This document shows positions 36,601 through 46,005 of a stretch of DNA of 64,000 bases, one piece after another. This DNA is from Clostridium sp. (GTDB taxonomy: Bacteria; Bacillota_I; Bacilli_A; Acholeplasmatales; Anaeroplasmataceae). The translations under genes and the position numbers were made by a program. Where the stretch lies: positions 930,001-994,000 of the forward strand of contig CP091735.1 in assembly GCA_022010015.1 (NCBI GenBank). The letters are read 5' to 3'. Below the pieces are notes generated by a model, which saw only the letters and a program-made list of their open reading frames with translations, searched no databases and was not told the DNA's origin. The first letter of the stretch is position 1. The number at the start of each line of letters is the position of its first letter.

Positions 36601-37347
36601 AAATAACGAATCATTTACAATTTATAATACATCATATACAGGCAGTGAGGCTGGCTATAGCTTCAATAAAACTGTTACCTATGAAAATAACACTTATAGA
36701 TTATCAGCACTTGCTGGTAGTGTAGATGGTAAAAATAGAGCATTATTTATGGACTATGTTGGTATGCCAGAGGAAAATGAATTTTGGTATGTTTCATATA
36801 TTGTATATGCAGAAAACAAAAAAACTATTCAAAGATTTATAATATTGCAATTCTCGATTTAACAAACACAATATTATTTGATGTTAAAATTAAGGACGAA
36901 TCACAAAATAAGCTTGATACCTCATCGCCAATTTATTTAACAATAGTTGCTTATAAGATTGATGGTAAAGGTACTGCTGGTGATCCGTATACAAGAACTG
37001 ATAGTATTACATACACTATTTCTGCATTTGCTTTTTATGACCAAGCAAGTGGTTATTATCTTTTAAATTATTCATTACAAAAGCTAGAATTTAGCTTCTT
37101 TGAATTCTACCTTGATTTGGAATATGGTTACGAAACAACCTATAAGGTTGCATCTAAAAAGGCCAATAATAATCCGGATAAAAGTGATACTATCTATTAT
37201 TTGCCACCATCATCAATTGTTACTCAAAAGATTGATATAGAATTCACAATTAATGAAAATACAAAGAGCTATGTATGGGGTGAGAAATATCAAACTCTAC
37301 AAGGAGTTGTATCTTCATATAGTGGATTATTTGATTCTTCAAAATAA
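27649..37347 (+). CDS. Giant exported repeat protein (about 3,200 residues), putative adhesin/matrix protein
   Basis: ATG 27649 overlaps the previous gene. An N-terminal hydrophobic segment (LCSIIFVGALIVIVFGVSFY) acts as signal or anchor. From ~27.9 to 31.4 kb the protein is built of beta-helix-type rungs: PFSGTFDGNGYTIKGLAF (GLUG-like), then repeated patterns such as NSGTIKNLKLL, NEGTIKNSYV, GGVIGY, GGIVGCGYF, GNISGVIF. About 31.7-32.6 kb looks helical. 32.6-36.8 kb holds Tyr/Ser-rich modules, with FIYVPEECVSD near 32.85 kb echoed by YIPFECVSD near 36.54 kb, and beta-sandwich-like stretches (VTLGNKMIVRVYAEDTTVYK). It ends FDSSK with no LPXTG or membrane anchor. Many run-length breaks, plus in-frame TAA at 30766 and 31796. 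A terminator follows. Confidence 0.65.
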
Positions 37348-37348
37348 A

Positions 37349-37391
37349 AAAATACTCTTAGGCATATAATGTGTCTAGGAGTATTTTTTTA
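37349..37391 (+). terminator. Terminator closing the c-di-GMP operon
   Basis: AATACTC...TAGG and CTAGGAGTATT arms surround an AT-rich loop and are followed by T7. The A-rich left flank also suits the converging minus-strand gene. Confidence 0.75.
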
Positions 37392-38809
37392 TTATTTGTT
37401 TTCTTCAAATATTGGTAATGTGCCATTAATAATGTCTGAGGCAATAAAGGAAGTAAAGTAGAACGGAATAGTTAATATTTTTTTGTTCACTATTGTAGCC
37501 AAAAATTATTTCTTGAAATTTTTAATTGCGTATTCAAATTTATTATGATTAGCAAATTTTTTTCTAATGAGTTTAATGTACCTTTTTCCTTTTTTTAACA
37601 TCAATAGGATAAAGTTTATTGTTTGATTCTACAATGAACTCTAGCTCACATGAATTTTTTTCCACGCCAATAAAAAAAGCTTATTTCCTTTTTGCTACTA
37701 ATTCGTTTGCAACAAAAATTTTTCGTAGAATATTCCAGATAAAGTATTTTTCTCTTTCATTAGAAATAAAAAGAAGTTGCGTTTATTCCGCTTTGATAAG
37801 AAAAACATACCGATGTCTCCTAGAAATAAACGAAAATTAGATTCATTATCTTGAATAAGGGGCATTGTGATATGCTCTTTTAATTGGAATGATTGATTTA
37901 TTATATGAGCCATTATTAACCAATTAATTGAAGAATGAAAATCTCTATTTTTTTAGCTTTTTCTCTAAAAATTAAACTAGGAGAAAAAAATTTTTTTGCT
38001 CTCTTTATTTAACTCTTTATAAATATTTTGAAATAACAATTGAGAACGAACAACTGATTCATGACTTGCTTGGTAAAGTTGCATATCAGCAAGATAATTA
38101 TCATATAATGATTTTTAGAATATTTCTGGATTCTAAAATATTTTTTTATTAGTTAAATAAGAATAAACAGCTTCAGGCATACCACCAATTAATAAATATA
38201 AATATAATTGTTCAATAGCTAATTCATGAATAGGCCGTTCAAGCATTGTTTTTGTTATGATATGCGGATTGAATTTTTGTTAAAAAGTAATTCATTATTG
38301 TTAATAAAAAAAATTCATCAAAGGTCATTGGATAAATTGTAATTTGGTCAATTTTTCCAATTGGAAAAAGAAATCTACCGCTTTCGTTAGATTTTTTTCT
38401 TTCTTACTTTCTCTTTGGAGCTTAATACGTACCATAGATCCTGTAGCAATTACAGGAATTGAACTGAAATCCTGACAAAAGTATTTTAAAGCGGAAATGA
38501 TATTTGGACATTCTTGAACCTCATCAAAAATCAAAAGAGTTTTAGAACTTATCTGTTTATTCTTTTTGTAGAGATATAAACTCAATTATTTTTATTAGGA
38601 TTTGCGGTGGAAGAACAAAAAAATTTCTGATTTCATCTTCAATTTTACAATCTACATAAATATAATTATCCTTAAAAATATATTTTTCGGCAAATATATT
38701 CTTAATTAAATAGGTTTTTACCGACCTGTCTAGCACCCCATACAATTAGTGGTTTTCTTCTATTATTATTCATCCATTGTATTAAATTATCTAATGCTAA
38801 CCTTTTCAT
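37392..38809 (-). CDS. AAA ATPase with DUF4143 domain
   Basis: ATG 38809 follows AAGGAG on the minus strand. The reconstructed ~465-residue protein begins MKRLALDNLIQWMNNNRRK and has GARQVGKTYLI (Walker A), LLIFDEVQECPN (Walker B), IPVIATGS (sensor 1) and IYPMTFDEFLL, then a helical middle (IGGMPEAVYSYL). The C-terminal DUF4143 region has FYWRGKNSCELEFIV and PIDVK, the nuclease-like end of this family. The role in cells is not established; proposed roles include toxin-antitoxin-like or mobile-element maintenance functions. Breaks near 38715, 38590, 38560, 38390, 38150, 37985, 37665, 37590 and 37475. Upstream direct repeats are listed separately. Confidence 0.8.
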
Positions 38810-38878
38810 ATGTTATCACTCCTTTATTAATATTGTATCATATTTAATTTAAAATATGAATATAAAATTATATCAATT

Positions 38879-38958
38879 GCACCTTTTGGGACTTTTTTTG
38901 AAGTATGATTTGCACATTCTTGGACTTTTTGAATTATGATTTACACCTTTTGGGGCTG
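38879..38958. repeat. Direct repeats upstream of the AAA/DUF4143 gene
   Basis: Two and a half copies of a ~32-base unit start at 38879, 38912 and 38943. They share GCACCTTTTGGGACTTTT followed by TTGAATTATGATTT. They lie between the ATPase start and the terminator of mgtC, in the place of an operator or iteron array. A related TGATTGCACTTTTG string occurs in front of the DUF4143 gene at 51.5 kb. Confidence 0.7.
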
Positions 38959-38966
38959 TTTTATAA

Positions 38967-38995
38967 ACAAAAAGGATATAGCGTGCTATATCCTC
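38967..38995 (-). terminator. Terminator for mgtC (minus strand)
   Basis: GGATATAGC and GCTATATCC form a 9-bp stem; read on the minus strand it is followed by TTTTTGTTT. It sits about 195 bases past the mgtC stop, and the intervening stretch holds nothing I recognise. Confidence 0.65.
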
Positions 38996-39189
38996 CTAAA
39001 TTTCTTTACCAAAAATAATAAAAAGGCTGGTAATTTATCTTTAAATTAATCAATTAGTAGGAAATTTATAGATTAAGGGAGAGAGAGTATAGAAAGTATA
39101 TGACCTACTAACCTTTCATTTAATTTATGCTTATATTATAATAATAAAAAAAGAAGTCAAAATATCATAAAAAAATATGTAAAATTATG

Positions 39190-39922
39190 TTATGATCTTT
39201 CAATATATTCTATATAATCAAAATTTTGCCATTCTTTTTATTAACGAATTTGCTTCCTTGCTTTTTAATAATATGATTAAATTCAATAGTTATTTCATAT
39301 ACAGAGAGCCCACTTTGGGAATAAGCTGGGTTATGTTCAATTGAAACTATTTTGATTCCTTTATCTCTTAATGTTTGAATGAAAATTTTTAAGATTTGGA
39401 CGTTCTTTAAATTCAACATGTAAGTCAATATATTTTGCGTTATTTAAAAACTTATTTTCAAGAATTGGTAAAATTTGAAGTGAAAGAAGAACAAGAATGA
39501 ATCCACAAATTGCTAGAGTATAAAAACCAATACCAATAGCCATACCAATACATGCAGCGCACCATAATCCTGCTGCAGTAGTTAAGCCTCTAATTTTACT
39601 TCTAGATGTTACAATTATGGTTCCGGCTCCTAAAAAACCGATTCCTGTTATAATATTTGCACCTATTCTTGAAGAATCAGCCCCAAATGTTTCTGTCATA
39701 AATTGGTTTGTCATAGAGGCAATAGTCGAACCGATACATACTAAAATATAGGTTCTAAGGCCTGCTGGATGCTTCTTAGAGCTACGTTCCAGTCCTAATG
39801 CTCCACCAATGATTAATGCTAAAAAAAGTCTAATTAAAATTGATGGTAGATTAATATCTAATAACCATCTGCCAATAAGCTTAGCTATTGGATCTAAATT
39901 TTCAACTGTTAAAAAAATCCAT
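39190..39922 (-). CDS. mgtC: MgtC/SapB family membrane protein
   Basis: Minus strand from ATG 39922 after GGAGT. The reconstructed ~243-residue protein has the MgtC N-terminal membrane domain: LIRLFLALIIGGALGLERSSKK, PAGLRTYILVCIGS, GANIITGIGFLGAGTII, KIRGLTTAAGLWCAACIGMA. A cytoplasmic ACT-like C-terminal domain ends in VYEITIEFNHIIKK. MgtC proteins affect magnesium/ATP homeostasis, inhibiting F-type ATPase in Salmonella. No Mg riboswitch is visible upstream. Breaks near 39915, 39385 and 39225. Confidence 0.85.
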
Positions 39923-40123
39923 ATAAAATACTCCTTTATAAAAAGCGCTTTCGGTTATTATATTATACCATATTTAATTTAACTTTAATAGTAGAAAAAG
40001 TATAAAAGAAAAAAATATTTTTTTATGTATTAAGTAAGATAACAGCAAAAAGAAATTAATAAAATATATAATAACTTGTTTATGAATGTTCTTATAGATG
40101 AATTTGATTTTTGTATTAATATA

Positions 40124-40156
40124 ATAAAAAAAAACTGATACATTATGTATCAGTTG
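40124..40156 (-). terminator. Terminator for tRNA-Gln (minus strand)
   Basis: AACTGATACAT and ATGTATCAGTT form an 11-bp stem; on the minus strand a T run follows. Confidence 0.75.
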
Positions 40157-40165
40157 AATTTCAGA

Positions 40166-40240
40166 TGGCAGGACTAGAAAGATTCGAACTTTCGCATGAA
40201 GGAGTCAAAGTCCTTTGCCTTACCCCTTGGCTATAGTCCT
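40166..40240 (-). tRNA. tRNA-Gln (anticodon TTG)
   Basis: On the minus strand the gene begins AGGACTA and ends TAGTCCT plus G and CCA, closing the acceptor stem. The anticodon stem AAGGA/TCCTT has loop CTTTGAC with TTG in the centre. The T-arm carries GTTCGAATC. 75 nt with encoded CCA. Confidence 0.95.
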
Positions 40241-40315
40241 ATGTATATCAAGTAGCATTTTTTTGCTACTTAGATATTTTACTAGATAATGACTGAAAAA
40301 AATCAAGATGAAAAA

Positions 40316-41278
40316 TTAATTATTTTTTTCACTTTTTTTGTAATTTTTAACTAATTCATCTGCATCTTTAACAAAAATCATTTAATTGTTCCCAAGAAGT
40401 AAGCTTTTGCACCACTAGCTTTGGCATGACCGCCACCGCCATATTTGTTTGCTAACTTATCAATTTCTGGACCACGTGAACGAAGGCGAATTCTAATTTC
40501 ATTTGGATATTCAATAAATAATGCCCAAACTGGATAACCATCAATGGTTCCGATTGTTGAAACCTGATTTGCAGCTTCTTCATCAGTAACATTATATTTC
40601 TCGACAACATCTCTTGTTATTTTTAATATAGACAAAACCATTTTTCTGTTGTAACAAAAATTTGATAGGACATAACCCTTAAGCTTTAGGGTATTAATAG
40701 TTTCTACACTTAAATTATTATCAATATAGCAAATGTCTACACCAAGGTCTAAAAGAGCACCTGCCGTACGCATTGTGTCACCATTAACAGAGTCGAATCT
40801 AAATCTTCCTGTATCAGTTACCATACCTGTATATAAAGCAGTAGCACCAGCTAAATTAATTTTTAAGACTATCCTTATGTGTTAAATATAAACTAGCAAT
40901 AATCTCACAGCATGATGATTTTTCTTCTAATACATATTGATAATCACCATAATTGTCAACAGGAATATGATGATCAATTTTTATAACATATTTTGCAAGT
41001 GTAAAACGATTATCGCTTACACGTTCAGCTGTAGCAGTATCAACAACAATTGCTAGGGCATCATTATAAAGAGAATCATCAATTTCATCCATTTGACCTA
41101 AAAATGCAGCATAATCACATTTTCCGCCAACAACGTATACTTGCTTATTGGGGAATGATTCCTTAATAATTTCCTTTAAACCAAATTGGCTGCCATAGCA
41201 GTCACCATCAGGACGCATATGTCCATGAATAATTATTGTATCAAATTCTTTTTATCTTTTTTTAATTATTTCTTCCAT
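40316..41278 (-). CDS. DHH-family phosphoesterase (NrnA-like), downstream copy
   Basis: Read from ATG 41278, which overlaps the end of the upstream paralogue. The ~315-residue protein has IIHGHMRPDGDCYGSQ (first metal motif), IVVDTATAERV (Asp), KIDHHIPVDNYG (the DHH motif) and the DHHA1 end KYGGGGHAKASGAKL. NrnA-type enzymes degrade short oligoribonucleotides and pAp, and relatives hydrolyse c-di-AMP or pGpG. That is notable given the c-di-GMP riboswitch in this window, though substrate cannot be assigned. Breaks near 41250, 40860, 40390 and 40370. Confidence 0.82.
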
Positions 41279-42233
41279 CATTAAACTCCTTTGCACGCTT
41301 ATCAAAGCATTCTAATATTTGATCAACCTCTTCCCATGAATGAAGAGTAGCACCACAAGCTTGGTCGTGACCACCACCACCAAAATCCTTAGCTATATCA
41401 ACAATTGATAATCCTCTTGATCTAAATTCACCTATGATTACATTATTCTCAATATCATATGTAAAATTACACCAAATATTAATTTTATCAATTCCTGCCA
41501 TAACATTTACCATGCCTCGAGAAATTGTAAAGAAATCAACCTTGAATTTATCAAAAAAATATCTTTATCATTTTTTTAAATAGGCTACATTATTTTTTTG
41601 TTATTTTTAAAAATAGAAGAGAAGTAGCCCTTCATTTGCTTTGACTCAAGACTTTCAACGTATAAATTGTCGTAGATAAAATTCATATCAGCTCCACACT
41701 CAAGCAAGTTTGCGGCTATTCTTAGAGTATCTGGAGTTGTTCCAGCATATTGAAATCTTCCACTATCAGAAACGATTCCACCAAATAATAGGGTTGCAGC
41801 CTTAGCATTAATTTTTAAAATGCCAATAATTCATAATTATATAAGCAATGTATTCAGCAGCTGCAGCACGCGATGAATCAATAATAAAATTATCAGTTAA
41901 ATCAGACTTATTAGTATGATGATCAATAACAAATATATCTTTAGCAAGCTCATATCTTTGATCACAAATCATATTTTTTTAACTGCAACATCACAAATAA
42001 TTACAAGAGCATCATTAAATTCCTTATCTTCGATTTCATCCATACTACCAACAAAGGCTAAGCGATTATTCATATCGCCAGTAGCATAAATTTTTCTTAT
42101 TAGGAAATTCACTTTTTAAAACCTCTTTAAGTCCAAGCTGGCTACCTAGGGCATCTAAATCAGGCCTATTATGTCTTAAAAATAATTATTTTTATCATAT
42201 TCTAATATTTTTTTCTTTAAGTTTATTAATCAT
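41262..42233 (-). CDS. DHH-family phosphoesterase (NrnA-like), upstream copy
   Basis: Starts at ATG 42233 after GAGG. The ~325-residue protein has FRHNRPDLDALGSQLG (DxD metal motif), LVIICDVAVKN, VIDHHTNKSD (DHH) and FGGGGHDQACGATLHSW (DHHA1). It is a diverged paralogue of the next gene and overlaps it by 17 bases, so the two are co-translated and may form a heteromer. Breaks near 42190, 42180, 42095, 41980, 41820, 41600, 41570 and 41555. Confidence 0.8.
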
Positions 42234-42614
42234 ATAAATCCTCATTTCTAATTTAAATTATAGCATATTTTTCATATTTATTAAAAGATTATCTTTGTTA
42301 TCCAATAATTAAAGGCGTAATTTACTTTTTTGCAATTAAAGAAAAAGAGTTAGCTTAACAATTGTTAGAAATGATTAACAAGTTAATTGAAAGGCTTAAT
42401 GAGATTAATGATGGGTCATATGAAATTGAAGATATGATAACTGATAATTTAAAATCATTGTTCTAACAATTACTAAACTTTTTTACGTCATATCCACTAA
42501 CTTTTAAATTTTTTTGGACGTATTCTTGCAAATTAATTTTTCTTCATATAACAATTGTATATAACTATAAATTAACCAAATTAACAAAAAAATGAAAAAA
42601 AGTAAAAAAAGCAC
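42234..42614. other. Spacer with a small unassigned reading frame
   Basis: This AT-rich 380-base gap holds only a 31-codon frame at 42371-42466 (MINKLIERLNEINDGSYEIE...), flanked by TAACAATTGTTAGAA and TTCTAACAATTA, which are partly complementary. It has no ribosome site and looks like a fragment of a larger gene. Nothing else is seen before the tRNA promoter. Confidence 0.3.
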
Positions 42615-42642
42615 TTGATTTTATGTTCGATTATGGTATAAT
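42615..42642 (+). promoter_or_regulatory. Promoter for tRNA-Gly
   Basis: TTGATT at 42615 and TATAAT at 42637 with a 16-base spacer, 20 bases before the tRNA. Confidence 0.7.
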
Positions 42643-42662
42643 AATAGAGCATTGCAAAAGAT

Positions 42663-42737
42663 GCCGTGGTAGTACAATGGTTAGTACAACTGCTTGCCAT
42701 GCAGTGGATGGCGGTTCGATTCCGCTCCATGGCTCCA
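42663..42737 (+). tRNA. tRNA-Gly (anticodon GCC)
   Basis: Acceptor arms GCCGTGG and CCATGGC pair fully (one G-U), followed by T and encoded CCA. D-stem GTAC/GTAC. Anticodon stem ACTGC/GCAGT with loop TTGCCAT. T-stem GGCGG/CCGCT with TTCGATT loop. The adjacent recombinase-bearing element appears to begin at its 3' end. Confidence 0.95.
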
Positions 42738-42745
42738 TTTGAAAT
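42732..42745. repeat. Left 14-bp direct repeat of the tRNA-Gly element (candidate attachment site)
   Basis: GCTCCATTTGAAAT starts in the 3' end of tRNA-Gly and recurs at 48937-48950, bracketing the recombinase, TnpV, YhcG and IS110 genes. Confidence 0.5.
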
Positions 42746-42782
42746 CAACTTACGGACTTAAAAGTTCGTAAGTTTTTATTTT
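42746..42782 (+). terminator. Terminator after tRNA-Gly
   Basis: AACTTACGGAC and GTTCGTAAGTT arms with one mismatch, followed by TTTTATTTTT. Confidence 0.75.
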
Positions 42783-42830
42783 TATAAAACTTAAAAAGTT
42801 CTCTTATCATAGAAAGGAGGACTTTTTTTC

Positions 42831-43120
42831 ATGCTTGAATTTAAAGTAATTGAAAAAATTTAAAACCTAATAAAGGTTTAACCGACATTTTAAAAGAATT
42901 TAAATATAAGGTTAAATTAGGACAAATAAAAACTATTTTGCACACCAACCTACAAGTAGTAATACCTACTGAATACCAGATTACATATCCTACTACTCTT
43001 ACAATATTAGAATACAAAGTTAATGAAATATCAAATAAGCCATTTTATATTAAAGAGCATAATCAAAAGTACAATATTAAAGAAATTACACAATTTTTGA
43101 AAAAAGTTTTTAATTTTTAG
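42831..43120 (+). CDS. Hypothetical protein at the left end of the mobile element
   Basis: ATG 42831 follows AAAGGAGG. The reconstructed ~95-residue soluble protein begins MLEFKVIEN, then KPNKGLTDILKEFKYKVKLG, IPTEYQITYPTTLTILEYKV, and ends ITQFLKKVFNF. One break near 42855. No recognised domain. Its place just before the serine recombinase suggests an accessory such as a directionality or regulatory factor, which is inference from position only. Confidence 0.5.
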
Positions 43121-43202
43121 ACTATACATTTTTGCTTATTTGTGAGGAAACATATGAGAAGTATTTTAATATTTCTCGAAATTTAGTGAAAGGAGGAAAA
43201 CT

Positions 43203-45021
43203 ATGAGATGTGGTATTTATGTAAGAGTATCTACTGACGACCAAAGAGATAATGGTTATTCTATTGATTCACAACTTAGAATGATTAAAGAATATTGTGA
43301 AAAAGAATGAATATGATATTGTTGATGTTTATAATGATGCTGGAAATTCTGGAAAAGATTTGATGAGACCCGAAATGCAAAGATTACTAAAAGATATTAA
43401 ATCTAAAAAAAGATTGATAAATTAGTTGCAATTAAAGTTGATAGACTTACTCGTAATAATTATGACGGTTTTTTTGGCTACTTAATTATTGTGAGGAACA
43501 TGATGTAAAAATAGAACTAATGCTAGAACCTTATGATGTATCTACTGCTAATGGTGAAATGATTTTTGGAATGAATTTAGTATTTGGTCAAAGAGAAAGA
43601 AAAGAGATTGGAGCAAGAACTAAACGTGCTATGGAAGAAATGGCATTGGAACGTATTCATCCTAGCAAAGCACCTTATGGCTATATTAGAAATAAGGAAA
43701 CTGGTCATTTAGAAGTAGAACCTATTGAAGCAGAAGTTGTAAAAGAAATATTTGAATTATGCAAACAAGGCAATTCTACAAGAGGTATTGTTACTATTAT
43801 GAAAGACAATAATGCGTATCTAAAACAAGGAAAATGGAAATCTGATAGAGTTTATAAAAATACTTACTAATTCAATTTATATTGGTATATTTGAGTATGG
43901 AAAGTATAAAAAGAAAGCCACAAGATGTTTTAAGAGTTGAAGATTATTGTGAACCAATTATTGATATAACAACTTGGAATACTACAAGAGCAAATTTAGA
44001 AAAGAATAAACATCCAAACTATGGAGAGCATATTCATTTATTTGCAGGATTAGTAAAATGTCCTTTATGTAATGAGATACTTGCAGCTAGTGAATCTTTT
44101 AAAAAAAGCATAAGAATGAAACTAAAATTTATTATCATTTAAGATGTAAAAAAACTCTAATTGTAAAGGTTATGGCTATCACTATAATGCAGATAAAATC
44201 GAGCATAAATTAAAAAAAGGATTTTAGATGAATTAACTAGATTTATGTATGATAATTCTAATGAAATAATTACTTGTAGTTTCTACTAAAAAGTAATGAA
44301 GTTAAGGAAATAGAAAAAAAGCAATTGAAAAGTTAAAAAGTTCAAGAAAAAAAAGATTAGTAGATTTATATTTAAGTTCAACTCTTGATGTAGAAACTAT
44401 CAATCATAAAAAAATGATGTTATTAAAAAAAGAAATTGATAAACTAATTAAAAAGAAAAACTACTCTTGATCCAGATAATGACTTTAAAGAATATACAGT
44501 AGAACTTCTTAAAAAACTGGATTATGAAGAAGATAATGGAGACATAATATTTAAAAACAATTTAAGTTTTGCCTATTTATTTGATAGTTTAAATAGAAAA
44601 AGCACAAAAAAAGAATTAATCATTAGATTAATATCTTCTATTGAAATAACTAGAGATGATAACTACAATATTGAGATTAAAAAAATATCAAATTTGCAGA
44701 AGAATTTATCTCAAAAAGCACAAAAAGATTATATTGATTATTTAAATGCACTACTAACTGATAACAACATTGGTATAACTTATAAAGAACAAATCAATAA
44801 AGAAAAAAATTATTAGAATTAGAAAAAAATATTATACTATTATGTCGTTAGAAAAAAATTGGAAAATAATCTATATTCTGAAGAAGAATTAAATAACTAT
44901 ATTGATTTAATTAAGGAACATTTCTATGTAGATGGAATCATAAATTGTCCTTATGTTGAAGGTAATAATATAGTTGATACTTTAATTCTAATACCAAAAA
45001 AACTGAATTAATAAATGTTTA
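43203..45021 (+). CDS. Large serine recombinase (TnpX/phage-integrase type)
   Basis: ATG 43203 follows AAAGGAGG. The ~600-residue protein starts MRCGIYVRVSTDDQRDNGYS, with the catalytic serine in YVRVSTDDQ. The resolvase domain continues through VAIKVDRLTRNNYDGF and MNLVFGQRERKEIGARTKRA. Next comes the recombinase domain (APYGYIRNKETGHLEVEP, NSTRGIVTIM) and a zinc ribbon (GLVKCPLCNEIL, then CKNSNCKGYGYHYN). A long coiled-coil end follows. It excises and integrates the mobile element by serine-type strand exchange. Breaks near 43305, 43410, 43468, 43860, 44105, 44150, 44218, 44285 and beyond. Confidence 0.9.
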
Positions 45022-45047
45022 AGAATTAAGAAAGGAATGATAAAACT

Positions 45048-45456
45048 ATGGAAATAAAATATACAAGAAAAGGAGATTATTTATTACCAAATTTATATTT
45101 AGAAAAAGGATGAAGATTGTGGAAGAATTGGCAAATATGGAATACTAAGATTACACTTTATTGCACAAAAATAAACCAGCACTTTATGAAACACTTTTGA
45201 TGACAAATAAATTAACTCATCATCTTCTTTTTAGTCAGTGATTCTTGTGAGAATTATTATAAAGAACTAATGGAAAATTATATTAAGAATGATGAAAGAC
45301 TGTCTGAAAAAAGCAAAGAATTAAATCCATTGGAATGGACAAAAATTGATGAACAACTATAAAAAAATACAGCAGAAGAAATTGCCTTGAATGAATATGT
45401 TTTTTTGTATAAATAATCATCAAAAAAAGAGGAAAAAAATTATCAAAATAATTTAA
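45048..45456 (+). CDS. TnpV-like transposon protein
   Basis: The N-terminus MEIKYTRKGDYLLPNLYL and GRIGKYGILRLHYLHKNKPALYETLL match the TnpV family found beside TnpX recombinases in Tn4451-like elements. Repairing runs near 45350 and 45360 restores the family's conserved MNNYKNTAEEIALNEY. Function in transposition is not known; it is dispensable in some studied elements. It ends close to or inside the following hairpin. Adjacent serine recombinase supports the call. Confidence 0.75.
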
Positions 45457-45466
45457 TCCTCTTTTT
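45425..45466. terminator. Terminator between TnpV and the minus-strand membrane gene
   Basis: AAAGAGGA and TCCTCTTT arms with a T run on the right and an A run on the left, so it can work in both directions. Confidence 0.6.
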
Positions 45467-46001
45467 TTATATTTTTTTAGAATGTGGGAGTAAAAGTTGT
45501 GTCCAGCCAGCACCGAATTTGTACTCACACACAAATTCTACTATGGGAATTCCCATACCTTTTTTTAATTTTTTATTATCCACAAAAAAACACATATTAA
45601 TAAAATAATAAATTATAGCAATAATGCAATAAACTAAAATTAATGATTTTTGAAAAAAAGAAATTGGATCTATACTCATTACTTCAGTATTTTTTTGTTT
45701 CCTTTTTAATATAGTTAATAAATTAGGTATTGAAAATAGAATAAATAAGATAAGACTATTAAACAAGCATACAATTTTTTTCCTTTTTTTATATTCTATT
45801 CTCTTTCTATTTACTAATTTAAAAAAATTAATGGAACTATCATTAATATAAAACTTACGATAAGTAGTACTAATATGTCAGGTATTAGTTCTTCCCAAAA
45901 AAATGATATAAATATGTTCCACCTAAAAAAATAGTTTAATAACTATTAGTATTATAAATAATAAACTAAATCCAACTATATTTTTTTGTTTTATTGTTCA
46001 T
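45467..46001 (-). CDS. Small multi-pass membrane protein
   Basis: Minus strand from ATG 46001, with GGAGG 8 bases upstream inside the end of yhcG. About 180 residues with four hydrophobic helices (for example SLLFIILIVIKLFLGGTY, DILVLLIVSFILMIVPLIFLI, LVYCIIAIIYYFINMCFFV). The end GAGWTQLLLPHSKKI follows a short soluble tail. No family recognised. Position directly after a YhcG-type nuclease suggests an operon carried as element cargo. Breaks near 45985, 45930, 45900, 45828 and 45780. Confidence 0.5.
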
Positions 46002-46005
46002 CTTT

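Noticed and set aside
37392..38809. Part of the c-di-GMP surface operon
   Set aside because: It is on the opposite strand, separated by a terminator, and belongs to the DUF4143 family.
38879..38958. CRISPR array
   Set aside because: The copies are contiguous with no unique spacers, and they are imperfect.
40249..40274. Terminator for the DHH operon
   Set aside because: AAGTAGC/GCTACTT forms a hairpin, but no T run follows on the minus strand.
42371..42466. 31-codon gene
   Set aside because: No ribosome site or promoter, and it looks like a fragment of a larger protein; kept only as a note in the spacer entry.
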